A DNA stretch of 52,271 nucleotides from Acinetobacter haemolyticus (GTDB taxonomy: Bacteria > Pseudomonadota > Gammaproteobacteria > Pseudomonadales > Moraxellaceae): contig NZ_OVCN01000022.1 of the NCBI RefSeq assembly GCF_900406815.1, positions 1 through 52,271 of the forward strand, in the 5' to 3' direction. Shown here in pieces: positions 29,617-37,503 of this stretch; positions within the stretch are counted from its first letter, which is position 1, and every line of letters begins with the position of its first letter. Under the pieces are notes generated by a model. It searched no databases. It was not told the origin of the DNA and worked only from the letters and a program-made list of their open reading frames with translations. The position numbers and the translations under genes are program-made.

Positions 29617-30738
29617 ATGACAATGATTGATGTGGGTGGTCAGGTTCGTTCTGGCGAAGAACTGGATATTTCTGCTGTTGAAACATGGTTAAAAGATCAA
29701 GGTGTAGATTTGCAAGGTCAAGCACGAGTCACTCAATATTCAGGAGGTGCATCGAATTGGACTTATCGTATTCAATATGAAAATACCGATTTAATTTTAC
29801 GTCGTCCGCCAAAGGGAACCAAAGCTAAGTCAGCACATGATATGGCGCGTGAATACAATGTGCAGAAGCATCTTGCGCCGTTCTACCCTGTCCTGCCTGA
29901 AATGGTTGCGTTATGTCAGGATGAAAATGTGATTGGTTGTGATTTCTATGTAATGCAGCGAATTGAAGGGATCATTCCCCGTGCCAATTTACCTAAAGAA
30001 TTACAACTCGATGAGCAACAAGTTCAACAACTTTGCATAAATGTTTTGGATAAATTAATCGAACTGCATCAAGTTCCTTATCAAGGCACAGAACTTGAAA
30101 AACTGGGCAAGGGCGAAGGCTATTGTCGTCGTCAAGTTGAAGGTTGGGATGCACGTTATAGCAAAGTCCTTACACCCAATGTACCGGATTTTGCCTTTGT
30201 GCGGGAATGGCTACAGCAACATATTCCAGCCGATACAAAAACTTGTGTGATTCATAATGATTGGCGTTTTGACAATGTGATTTTAGACCCACAACAGCCA
30301 ACTCAAGTGATTGGTGTACTTGACTGGGAAATGGCGACATTGGGTGATCCACTGATGGATTTGGGTAGCGCCCTCGCCTATTGGATTCAAGAAGATGACG
30401 ATGCTTTGATGAAATCTAGCCGCCGTCAACCAACCAATCTAAAAGGCATGCTGACACGTCAACAAGTCGTGGACTACTACTTAGAGAAAACTGGGCTGAA
30501 ACCTGACAATTGGGCATTTTATGAAGTGTTCGGTTTGTTTCGTTTAGCCGTGATTGCTCAGCAGATTTATTATCGTTATTACCATCAACAAACTGATAAT
30601 CCAGCCTTTAAAGATTTTTGGATCATGATTCATGCCTTACATATTCGGGCACTCAAATTAATTGCAGAAAATAATGCCGAAGCTCAGCAATTAATTCCTG
30701 AATATGGCGCAAAGCTAAAGGAAATTTTAAAAGGATGA
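29617..30738 (+). CDS. APH-type phosphotransferase (ACAD10/11 kinase-like)
   Basis: A 373-residue protein with the aminoglycoside-phosphotransferase fold. The catalytic loop is VIHNDWRFDNVILD (HxDxxxxN present) and the metal-binding loop is GVLDWEMATLGDPLMDLG. The N-terminal lobe has QYSGGASNWTYRI and LILRRPPKGTKAKSAHDM. This is the same kinase type that is fused to the dehydrogenase in ACAD10 and ACAD11, where it acts on 4-hydroxyacyl-CoA; antibiotic phosphorylation is unlikely. It starts 12 bases after the dehydrogenase, with AAGGATATAAG upstream, and overlaps the next gene by 4 bases. Confidence 0.9.
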   Translation: MTMIDVGGQVRSGEELDISAVETWLKDQGVDLQGQARVTQYSGGASNWTYRIQYENTDLILRRPPKGTKAKSAHDMAREYNVQKHLAPFYPVLPEMVALCQDENVIGCDFYVMQRIEGIIPRANLPKELQLDEQQVQQLCINVLDKLIELHQVPYQGTELEKLGKGEGYCRRQVEGWDARYSKVLTPNVPDFAFVREWLQQHIPADTKTCVIHNDWRFDNVILDPQQPTQVIGVLDWEMATLGDPLMDLGSALAYWIQEDDDALMKSSRRQPTNLKGMLTRQQVVDYYLEKTGLKPDNWAFYEVFGLFRLAVIAQQIYYRYYHQQTDNPAFKDFWIMIHALHIRALKLIAENNAEAQQLIPEYGAKLKEILKG

Positions 30739-31433
30739 GCACAATTTATTTGGTGCGACATGGACAGGCGTCTTTTGGGGCAGCCAGTTATGACCTGCTC
30801 TCTACAAAAGGAGAGCAACAGGCACAAGCGGCGGGTGAATTTCTCAATAAAACTTTGAAAGCTTCACCTTTAGTAGTGGCTGGGTCAATGCAACGCCATC
30901 AACAAACAGCGCAACTGGCTTTAGCGCAAGGTTTTACCGATGTATCGGTTCAAACTGAATCTACTTGGAATGAGTTTGATCATCAGTATGTGTTTGCACA
31001 ATACGAACCACGGTTTAATCAGCCTGAATTATTGAAGCAGGATATTGCTCAAGTGGCAAATCCACGTGCTTATCTGGCCCACATCTTTGATAGTGCGATA
31101 GATCGTTGGATTGGAGAACAATATGACCACGAATATCATGAAACGTGGTTAGGCTTTCAATCACGTGTAGAAAATGCGCTATATACCTTATGTCAGCAGC
31201 TTGACGCCACACTACACCGTCAAGCGGTGGTGTTTAGTTCTGGTGGAGTGATTTCTGTGGCGGTGGGTAAGGTTTTGGGACTGAATGCGAAACAAATTTT
31301 TGCACTGAATTGGTCAATTGCCAATGCCAGTATTACCACGTTACGCTGGACCGATGGACGTTTGCAATTACTCAGTTTTAATGAGCATCATTATTTAAAA
31401 GCACGTGATGCAGAACTCTTAACATGGATCTAA
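30735..31433 (+). CDS. histidine phosphatase family protein
   Basis: A 232-residue member of the phosphoglycerate-mutase-like superfamily. The catalytic histidine is in YLVRHGQASFG (RHG, about 8-10). A second active-site region is visible as VVFSSGGVISVAVG, where the usual SHGG histidine is replaced (SSGG), which is odd and could change or weaken catalysis. It overlaps the kinase gene by 4 bases (ATGA), so translation is coupled. In this operon it may recycle phosphorylated intermediates or simply be a companion; the substrate is unknown. Confidence 0.85.
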   Translation: MSTIYLVRHGQASFGAASYDLLSTKGEQQAQAAGEFLNKTLKASPLVVAGSMQRHQQTAQLALAQGFTDVSVQTESTWNEFDHQYVFAQYEPRFNQPELLKQDIAQVANPRAYLAHIFDSAIDRWIGEQYDHEYHETWLGFQSRVENALYTLCQQLDATLHRQAVVFSSGGVISVAVGKVLGLNAKQIFALNWSIANASITTLRWTDGRLQLLSFNEHHYLKARDAELLTWI

Positions 31434-31452
31434 ATAAAAATAGGTGGCGGAA

Positions 31453-32196
31453 ATGACAAAGACGATTTTAATAACAGGTGCAAGTTCAGGTTTAGGTGCA
31501 GGTATGGCGCGTGAATTTGCAGCCAAAGGCTATAATCTTGCATTGTGTGCACGCCGTTTAGAACGTTTGGAAGCATTACAACAAGAATTGCAAAGCCAGT
31601 TTGCCATTCAGGTCAAAATTAAGACGCTTGATGTGACCCATTATGATGAGGTCTTTAAGGTATTTAAGGCTTTTCAACAAGAGTTCGGTACGATTGACCG
31701 GATTATCGTTAATGCGGGCGTAGGCGAAGGTCGCCGTATTGGTAAAGGGCATTTTGAAGTGAATCGTGCCACGGCTGAAACCAATTTTATTTCGGCATTG
31801 GCGCAATGTGAAGCTGCTGTAGAGATCTTTAGAGCACAAAACAATGGGCATTTGGTGATGATTTCTTCCATGAGTGCGATGCGTGGTTTGCCAAAACATT
31901 TATCGACTTATGCCGCCAGTAAAGCCGCAGTGGCGCATTTGGCAGAAGGGATCCGTGCGGAGTTGTTGGGTACACCAATTAAGGTCTCAACCATTTTCCC
32001 TGGTTATATTCGCACTGAATTGAATGAAGGCGCCAAGAAGCTGCCGTTCGAAGTGGATGAGAAAACGGGTAGTCAGGCGTTGGTGAAAGCGATTGAGAAA
32101 GAACCTGTGAAGGCGTATGTACCGCAGTGGCCGTGGTTGCCAATGGGCATAGCAATGAAGATTTTGCCGTTAAAATTGGTAAATAAACTGAGTTAA
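31453..32196 (+). CDS. short-chain dehydrogenase/reductase
   Basis: A 247-residue Rossmann-fold oxidoreductase. The cofactor-binding motif is TGASSGLGAG near the N-terminus, followed by CARRLERL, which suggests NADP preference. NAGVGEG replaces the usual NNAG. The catalytic serine, tyrosine and lysine are in MISSMSAMRGLPKHLSTYAASKA. The ATG at 31453 has GGTGGCGGAA upstream; a GTG three codons earlier is also in frame. It is the last gene of the acyl-CoA dehydrogenase operon, 19 bases after the phosphatase, and could oxidise or reduce a hydroxy or keto acyl intermediate. Confidence 0.9.
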   Translation: MTKTILITGASSGLGAGMAREFAAKGYNLALCARRLERLEALQQELQSQFAIQVKIKTLDVTHYDEVFKVFKAFQQEFGTIDRIIVNAGVGEGRRIGKGHFEVNRATAETNFISALAQCEAAVEIFRAQNNGHLVMISSMSAMRGLPKHLSTYAASKAAVAHLAEGIRAELLGTPIKVSTIFPGYIRTELNEGAKKLPFEVDEKTGSQALVKAIEKEPVKAYVPQWPWLPMGIAMKILPLKLVNKLS

Positions 32197-32290
32197 TTGC
32201 TATTCAAAATAGATCGGAGATATCTCTATTTGGAAAGTTTGACAGCCTCATATAGGCTGAATCATTGACCTGTTTGGATATAGGCGTTTC

Positions 32291-32577
32291 CTTACTTTTC
32301 AGGGATGAAAAGTAACAAAAATCCTTTGTTGGACTGATGGTATATCCCTATACCACAGTCCAACGGGCGACATCCATGCCGCCGTCACAATAGTAAATAT
32401 CAGCAAGAAATTAATTTAATCTGAGTTCGACAAGAAAGATGATACGCGTAAACGTCATCCACAACCTGCGTAATATCAGCAAAATGCTGTTTCTGCGAAG
32501 CATTAATTAAATACAAGAAGTGACCAGGTTTTGTGGATGACAATGGTTTTGCCTACTTTTCCAGAAAGAAAAGTAGG
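32291..32577. repeat. structured intergenic element A, MITE-like
   Basis: The 477-base gap between the SDR gene and mpl holds no gene but has clear bounded structure. The left end is the hairpin TTACTTTTC/GAAAAGTAA (32292-32300 with 32307-32315). The right end is CCTACTTTTC/GAAAAGTAGG (32552-32561 with 32568-32577). Each is followed inward by a CAAAA(A)-CC type sequence in opposite orientation, so the ends are inverted copies. Inside the left end is a long hairpin: GTTGGACTG (32328-32336) with CAGTCCAAC (32356-32364), and the inner TGGTATA/TATACCA. A related half-element is at 43906-44032. Confidence 0.65.
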
Positions 32578-32673
32578 GCGAGCCGCAGGCTGATCCAGAA
32601 ATTAGATAAGAACTTGCAAGACTCCGTTAAGACAATATTTTTTTCAATTTGTTAGAGACAGTGTTGACTTTAA

Positions 32674-34035
32674 TTACGACAAAGCCGTAATCAACTTTTG
32701 GTGTAAACCACCAAAACCACCATTAGACATGATCACCACAGCATCACCCTCACCTGCTTCATTGACCACACGAGCAATGATCTCATCCAGAGAACGACTC
32801 ACTTCAGCTTTGTTTGATGAAGCTGCAATCACAGGTTGTAAATCCCAATCCAAACCTTCTGGTTGATACCAAATCACCTCATCCGCCAAACGTGCCGAAT
32901 GCGCCAAACCATCTTTGTGGCTGCCCATACGCATGGTGTTAGAGCGTGGTTCAATGATTGCCCAAAGTTTACGTTCGCCCAAACGTTTACGTGCACCGTC
33001 GAGTGTGGTTTCAATCGCAGTTGGATGATGAGCAAAGTCATCATAGACTTCAATACCGCGTACTGTACCTAACAGCTCCATACGACGCTTCACCCCACCG
33101 AAGTTAGATAAGGCATCACAGGCCTGTTCAAGACTGACACCGACATGCTGTGCGGCAGCAATGGTTGCTAAGGCATTAGCAACGCTATGTTGTCCAGTCA
33201 TAGACCATTTCACTTCCCCGATCACTTTGCCATTTTCAAGGACTTTAAAATGACTACCATCCGCACTGATCAGTTCAGCAGACAAAGCAGCTTGGTCATT
33301 TGGCTCAAGACTGGTACGAACCACAGGTGTCCAGCAGCCTTGTTCCAAGACTTCATCAATATTGGTTTCGGTGATCGGTGCAATAATACGACCTTCACTT
33401 GGAATGGTACGTACTAGATGGTGGAATTGTTTTTGAATCGCAGCAAGGTCATCAAAAATATCGGCATGGTCAAATTCAAGATTATTTAAAATCGCGGTTT
33501 TTGGATGATAGTGGACGAACTTAGAACGTTTGTCGAAGAAGGCTGAATCATATTCATCAGCTTCAACACAGAAGTATTTACCGCCACCTAAGCGTGCGCT
33601 TTCGCTAAAACCGAGTGGTACTCCACCGATCAAGAAACCAGGATTTAAACCCGCTTGATCCAAGACCCAAGCCAACATTGTCGTGGTGGTGGTTTTACCA
33701 TGTGTACCTGCAACACCCAATACATGTTTGCCTTGCAGCACATGATCTGCCAAAAATTGTGGACCAGAAATATAAGGTAGACCTTCATTCAGCATATATT
33801 CGATCGCATCAATGCCACGTTTCATGGCATTGCCGACGATGACAAGATCAGGATGCGGTTGCAAATGGCTACGGTCATAGCCTTGCATCAACTCAATACC
33901 TGCATTTTCGAGTTGAGTAGACATCGGGGGATAAACATTGGCATCTGAACCTGTGACTTTATGTCCTAAATCTCGTGCTAATAGAGCCAAAGACCCCATA
34001 AATGTGCCACAAATACCCAAAATATGCAGATGCAT
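32674..34035 (-). CDS. mpl: UDP-N-acetylmuramate:L-alanyl-gamma-D-glutamyl-meso-diaminopimelate ligase
   Basis: Attaches recycled murein tripeptide to UDP-MurNAc, feeding it back into peptidoglycan synthesis. The 453-residue Mur ligase begins MHLHILGICGTFMGSLALLARDLGH, here noted as LGICGTFMG, the Mpl version of the MurC glycine-rich loop. ATP-binding GVAGTHGKTTTTTM lies near residue 108. EADEYDSAFFDKRSKF and the C-terminal-domain NFGGVKRRMELLG with DDFAHHPTA are also typical. GAGAGAAGC precedes the ATG. anmK (1.6 kb) belongs to the same recycling pathway. Confidence 0.96.
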   Translation of the reverse strand: MHLHILGICGTFMGSLALLARDLGHKVTGSDANVYPPMSTQLENAGIELMQGYDRSHLQPHPDLVIVGNAMKRGIDAIEYMLNEGLPYISGPQFLADHVLQGKHVLGVAGTHGKTTTTTMLAWVLDQAGLNPGFLIGGVPLGFSESARLGGGKYFCVEADEYDSAFFDKRSKFVHYHPKTAILNNLEFDHADIFDDLAAIQKQFHHLVRTIPSEGRIIAPITETNIDEVLEQGCWTPVVRTSLEPNDQAALSAELISADGSHFKVLENGKVIGEVKWSMTGQHSVANALATIAAAQHVGVSLEQACDALSNFGGVKRRMELLGTVRGIEVYDDFAHHPTAIETTLDGARKRLGERKLWAIIEPRSNTMRMGSHKDGLAHSARLADEVIWYQPEGLDWDLQPVIAASSNKAEVSRSLDEIIARVVNEAGEGDAVVIMSNGGFGGLHQKLITALS

Positions 34036-34174
34036 CGTGCTTCTCTCTTTATTCAGTCACGCAATAAACGTGTGTAATGCAATTAAAAATTTGCTTGAAA
34101 AGATAGCAAGGCTGTTATGGAAAAGATAGTCAAAATTCGTTGTTGTTCTTTACTTAAAATTAAAGTCATAAATG

Positions 34175-34702
34175 TTAAAATTTCAGCGCTGTAGTTGCAA
34201 AAAAATATAAGCTATCCTCTTCACCATTTTTTAGAAATTTAACAACTTTATTCAATGGAAAGATGAAACGTTCACCATCTGTTAGTATTGCAGCAAGTTC
34301 AATTGAGTGATCCAAATTATTAAAAAGTTCAGGATTTAATTGCTTAGCTGTTTCATAATCAACCCAATACCAATTTCTATTTTTATCATTTTTTCTGATC
34401 GTTTCTCCTACATATGCACCTGTACGGAGAATGGTTTTAAATCTTTGGTCATCAGAGACCTGATCTAAATTAATTTTCTTTAAATCTGACAAATATTTAT
34501 CGATAAATTTCAAACTTTCTACAGAATAATCTAGTTTTTGAGGATCTAAGGCTTCAAAACGATATACAGGGTCATTTTTTTCACTATAGAACATGTTGGC
34601 TAAATCAGATAGGGCTTCATTTTGGTTATCTAAATCTAATTCTATCGCGTGGTTTGTGCTCATCGAAAACAGTAAAATAGTCAGTAGAAATAACTTTTTC
34701 AT
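34175..34702 (-). CDS. hypothetical exported protein
   Basis: A 175-residue protein I do not recognise. It starts MKKLFLLTILLFSMSTNHA, a clear signal peptide, and AAGGATT precedes this ATG; a start six codons upstream is less likely. The mature part is rich in D, N, K and L (DLDNQNEALSDLANMFY, YLSDLKKINLDQVSDDQ) with a YVGETIRKNDKNRNWYWVDYE segment in the middle. It has no cysteine and no membrane segment after the signal. Base composition is more AT-rich than its neighbours, which may indicate a recent acquisition. It is divergent from the DMT-family gene. Confidence 0.7.
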   Translation of the reverse strand: MKKLFLLTILLFSMSTNHAIELDLDNQNEALSDLANMFYSEKNDPVYRFEALDPQKLDYSVESLKFIDKYLSDLKKINLDQVSDDQRFKTILRTGAYVGETIRKNDKNRNWYWVDYETAKQLNPELFNNLDHSIELAAILTDGERFIFPLNKVVKFLKNGEEDSLYFFATTALKF

Positions 34703-34780
34703 AATCCTTATGTTTCTCAAATCTTATTCAAAAACGGATTTTACTATAAAATTATTACAAAATTTTTAGAGTAAATACAA

Positions 34781-35131
34781 TTGAGCCCTACTCTTTTAGC
34801 GCTGTGTTTATTGGTTATTTCCAATTGTTTTATGACTTTGGCATGGTATGGTCATTTAAAATACTTACATGATGCACCGATTTGGCAAGCGATTTTACTG
34901 AGTTGGTGTATTGCTTTATTGGAATACAGTTTTATGATTCCTGCGACCAAATTGTTCAGTCAACATGGCTGGAGTTTGGGTGAAATGAAAATTACCCAGG
35001 AAGTTGTGACCCTATTGGTGTTCGTGCCGTTTATGCTGTTTATGTTTAAACAACCATTTAAGTTGGATTATGTCTGGGCAATGCTCTGTTTATTGGGCTG
35101 CGTCTATTTTGTTTTTCGTAATCAGAGCTAA
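34781..35131 (+). CDS. DMT family protein (DUF486)
   Basis: A 116-residue membrane protein with four hydrophobic segments, matching the DUF486 family (PF04342), small relatives of drug/metabolite transporters. Recognisable parts are NCFMTLAWYGHLKYL, LLSWCIALLEYSFMIPATK and the GWSLGEMKITQEVVTLLVF loop. The start codon appears to be TTG (34781), since no in-frame ATG precedes the conserved N-terminus. Its role is not established. It lies 138 bases before purE on the same strand. Confidence 0.85.
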   Translation: MSPTLLALCLLVISNCFMTLAWYGHLKYLHDAPIWQAILLSWCIALLEYSFMIPATKLFSQHGWSLGEMKITQEVVTLLVFVPFMLFMFKQPFKLDYVWAMLCLLGCVYFVFRNQS

Positions 35132-35269
35132 TTTTTCTGCGATCAGTTCAAGCGTTCTGTAGTTGGGGATGCTTGAAAAAACCGCTATAATATCTGCCAA
35201 TTTATTCCTTTGTGTTTGGCGTAAGTCGAGACACTGCCCTCTTTTTTTTATCAAGTTTTGGAAAAGCCA

Positions 35270-35782
35270 ATGAATGCGGTCGCAACAGATAGCCAACCTT
35301 TAGTCGGGATTATCATGGGTTCTCAATCAGATTGGGCAACGCTAGAACACACCGCTAACATGCTCAAACAATTGGGTGTGCCTTTTGAAGCTGAAGTGGT
35401 TTCTGCGCATCGTACACCAGACCGTTTATTTGAATATGCTGAAACAGCACGTGATCGCGGAATCCAAGTGATTATTGCAGGTGCTGGCGGTGCGGCGCAT
35501 TTACCAGGAATGTGTGCAGCAAAAACCGATTTGCCTGTGCTGGGTGTACCGGTTAAATCGTCGATTCTCAATGGTGTAGATTCATTGCTTTCGATTGTGC
35601 AAATGCCTGCGGGTATCGCGGTAGGCACATTGGCAATTGGTCAGGCGGGTGCGACCAATGCAGCGATCATGGCAGCGCAAATTCTTGGTTTAACACGTCC
35701 TGAGATTGCCAAAAATGTTGCGGATTTCCGTACTGCACAAACGGAGAAAGTGTCGAGCAAAAATATTCCTGGTCAAGTGTAA
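35270..35782 (+). CDS. purE: N5-carboxyaminoimidazole ribonucleotide mutase
   Basis: Converts N5-CAIR to CAIR in purine synthesis. The 170-residue class I PurE has [16 protein letters not shown] (substrate loop), [16 protein letters not shown] (catalytic histidine) and [26 protein letters not shown] start at MNAVATDSQ with GGAAAAG upstream; a start four codons earlier is in frame. It lies 11 bases before purK, so the two enzymes that carry out consecutive steps are one operon. Confidence 0.97.
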   Translation: MNAVATDSQPLVGIIMGSQSDWATLEHTANMLKQLGVPFEAEVVSAHRTPDRLFEYAETARDRGIQVIIAGAGGAAHLPGMCAAKTDLPVLGVPVKSSILNGVDSLLSIVQMPAGIAVGTLAIGQAGATNAAIMAAQILGLTRPEIAKNVADFRTAQTEKVSSKNIPGQV

Positions 35783-35793
35783 CGAGGCCAATC

Positions 35794-36915
35794 ATGAATA
35801 AAACCATCGGTATTTTTGGTGGCGGACAACTTGGACGCATGATGGCGCAAGCAGCTTTGCCACTTAATATTCAATGTAGCTTTTTTGAAGCAGAAACAGA
35901 TTGTCCAGCAGCGATTCTAGGTCCAGTCTTTTCAAATAAAAATGAGCATGCCTTGCAAGACTTTATTGCCAGTGCGGATGTCTTCAGCCTTGAATTTGAA
36001 AACACACCAGTTGCAGATGTGGATGTTTTAACTCAAAGCAAGACCTTGCATCCCCCTCGCCTCGCACTGGCTACGGCTCAAAACCGTTTGGCCGAAAAAG
36101 GCTTGTTTGATGAATTGGGAATTCCTGTTGCGCCGTATCGTGCAGTAGATAGCCTAGACAGTTTAAAACAAGCGGTTGCTGAACTTGGTTTGCCTATCGT
36201 CTTAAAAACTGTGACAGGTGGCTATGATGGTAAAGGACAGTTTGTTCTAAGATCAGAAGACCAAATTGATATGGCTTGGGCTGAGCTTGGTCCTGCAAAA
36301 AGCTTGATTGCTGAAAGCTTTGTGAAATTCAGCCGTGAAGTCTCGATTATCGCGGTACGTGGTCAAGATGGTGATGTTAAAACTTGGGCATTGGCAGAAA
36401 ACCACCACCACAATGGTATTTTGTCACACTCAATTGTTCCTGCGCCAAATAGCGTGGATTTACAACCTGTTGCGCAAGATTATATTACCCGCTTATTAAA
36501 TCATTTGAACTATGTCGGTGTATTGACGCTTGAATTGTTTGTGACAGAACAAGGTTTATATGCCAATGAAATGGCATGTCGTGTCCATAACTCGGGTCAC
36601 TGGTCGATTGAAGGTGCGATGTGCTCGCAATTTGAAAACCACATTCGTGCGGTTGCGGGTTTACCACTTGGAGCAACGGATGTAGTACGTCCGACAGTCA
36701 TGGTGAATATCATTGGTCAACACCCTAAGTCTGAGGATGTTTTAGCACTCAAAGGTGTACATTTGCATCTTTATAATAAGTCTGAACGTGAAGGTCGCAA
36801 GCTAGGCCATATTACCTTGATGCCGAATAATAGCGATGAATTAACGTCATTGTGTCGTCAGTTAGCCAAAATTCTACCTGTACCATTGGCATTAACAGAT
36901 GAGATGACCATCTAA
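35794..36915 (+). CDS. purK: 5-(carboxyamino)imidazole ribonucleotide synthase
   Basis: An ATP-grasp enzyme that carboxylates AIR to N5-CAIR for PurE. The 373-residue protein has IGIFGGGQLGRMMAQAA at the N-terminus, the ATP-grasp segments LPIVLKTVTGGYDGKGQ and EVSIIAVRGQDG, the metal-binding LELFVTEQGLYANEMACRVHNSGHW (noted by its core NEMACRVHNSGHW) and QFENHIRAVAGLPLG. It is followed by a DnaA box, a terminator and the palindrome array. Confidence 0.97.
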   Translation: MNKTIGIFGGGQLGRMMAQAALPLNIQCSFFEAETDCPAAILGPVFSNKNEHALQDFIASADVFSLEFENTPVADVDVLTQSKTLHPPRLALATAQNRLAEKGLFDELGIPVAPYRAVDSLDSLKQAVAELGLPIVLKTVTGGYDGKGQFVLRSEDQIDMAWAELGPAKSLIAESFVKFSREVSIIAVRGQDGDVKTWALAENHHHNGILSHSIVPAPNSVDLQPVAQDYITRLLNHLNYVGVLTLELFVTEQGLYANEMACRVHNSGHWSIEGAMCSQFENHIRAVAGLPLGATDVVRPTVMVNIIGQHPKSEDVLALKGVHLHLYNKSEREGRKLGHITLMPNNSDELTSLCRQLAKILPVPLALTDEMTI

Positions 36916-36916
36916 C

Positions 36917-36925
36917 TTATCCACA
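36917..36925 (+). other. consensus DnaA box after purK
   Basis: TTATCCACA starts one base after the purK stop. A second, inverted box lies 87 bases further on (37013-37021). Exact DnaA boxes are otherwise found in this window only in oriC and beside parS site 1. Confidence 0.7.
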
Positions 36926-36932
36926 GCACATG

Positions 36933-36960
36933 AAAAGCGATCTTCTGATCGCTTTTTTTT
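36933..36960 (+). terminator. terminator of purEK
   Basis: AAAAGCGATC (36933-36942) pairs with GATCGCTTTT (36947-36956) around TTCT, and a run of T follows. Confidence 0.92.
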
Positions 36961-36965
36961 ATCAC

Positions 36966-36993
36966 TTTTATTTTCTGAATTCAGAAAATAAAA
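36966..36993. repeat. perfect 28-bp palindrome
   Basis: All 14 base pairs match around the central GAATTC, with no loop; the core is TTTTCTGAATTCAGAAAA. It lies between two inverted DnaA boxes. The core resembles the 12-mer of the array that follows. Confidence 0.85.
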
Positions 36994-37012
36994 AGACGTG
37001 GCGGAATGTGGG

Positions 37013-37021
37013 TGTGGATAA
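37013..37021 (-). other. consensus DnaA box, inverted
   Basis: TGTGGATAA, the complement of TTATCCACA. It lies 15 bases before the first element of the palindromic 12-mer array. Confidence 0.7.
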
Positions 37022-37035
37022 CTTTATTTTTAGAC

Positions 37036-37486
37036 TTTGAATTTAAATGGTGGGTATTTATTTTGAATTTAAAACTTAGGTTTGGACGAGCGTGCTGTTT
37101 TAAATTCAAAAACGCCAAGGATTTTTTAAATTTAAAAGTTCGCATGTTGGTGCTGTTTTGAATTTAAAGTCATGGTTTGCTGATAGTAATTAGGATTAAA
37201 ACGATAAAATTTAGGAATTTTTACTTATTTTTATGTAGATGTATGATGTGAAATGAATTCAAAAGCAGGTGTTGTTTTTGAATTTAAATGAGGATGAGTG
37301 CTGTGCATCTACTTTTGAATTCAAAAATATAGTCGCAATCTGTTTTAAATTTAAAAAGAACGGATACTTTTGAATTTAAATCGTATGTTTTAAATTTAAA
37401 AACTCGATTATGAATTCAAAAATTACGATTTCAAACGTTGTAACATCAATGATCGTGTTATGTTAACCCTGAAATTTAAATTCAAA
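37036..37486. repeat. array of palindromic 12-mers TTTRAATTYAAA
   Basis: The 588-base gap between purK and the transglycosylase gene has no reading frame of interest but holds 11 exact copies of TTTRAATTYAAA, starting at 37036, 37062, 37099, 37125, 37157, 37277, 37314, 37344, 37369, 37389 and 37475. Imperfect copies start at 37252 and 37409. Variants are TTTGAATTTAAA, TTTAAATTCAAA, TTTAAATTTAAA and TTTGAATTCAAA. Spacing is mostly 20-37 bases. The sequence between copies is not conserved, so the 12-mer is the selected unit. It looks like a cluster of protein-binding sites. Exact copies elsewhere in the window are only in oriC. Confidence 0.9.
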
Positions 37487-37503
37487 AATATGGTTTAGAC
37501 ATC

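Noticed and set aside
29617..30738. Aminoglycoside resistance kinase
   Set aside because: The fold is shared, but the operon with acyl-CoA dehydrogenase and the family motifs point to an ACAD10/11-type kinase.
32291..32577. Insertion sequence
   Set aside because: The element has inverted-end hairpins but no transposase frame; it is listed as MITE-like repeat instead.
36917..37503. CRISPR array
   Set aside because: The repeat unit is a 12-bp palindrome with irregular spacing (20-95 bases), spacers are AT-rich and not uniform, and there are no cas genes.
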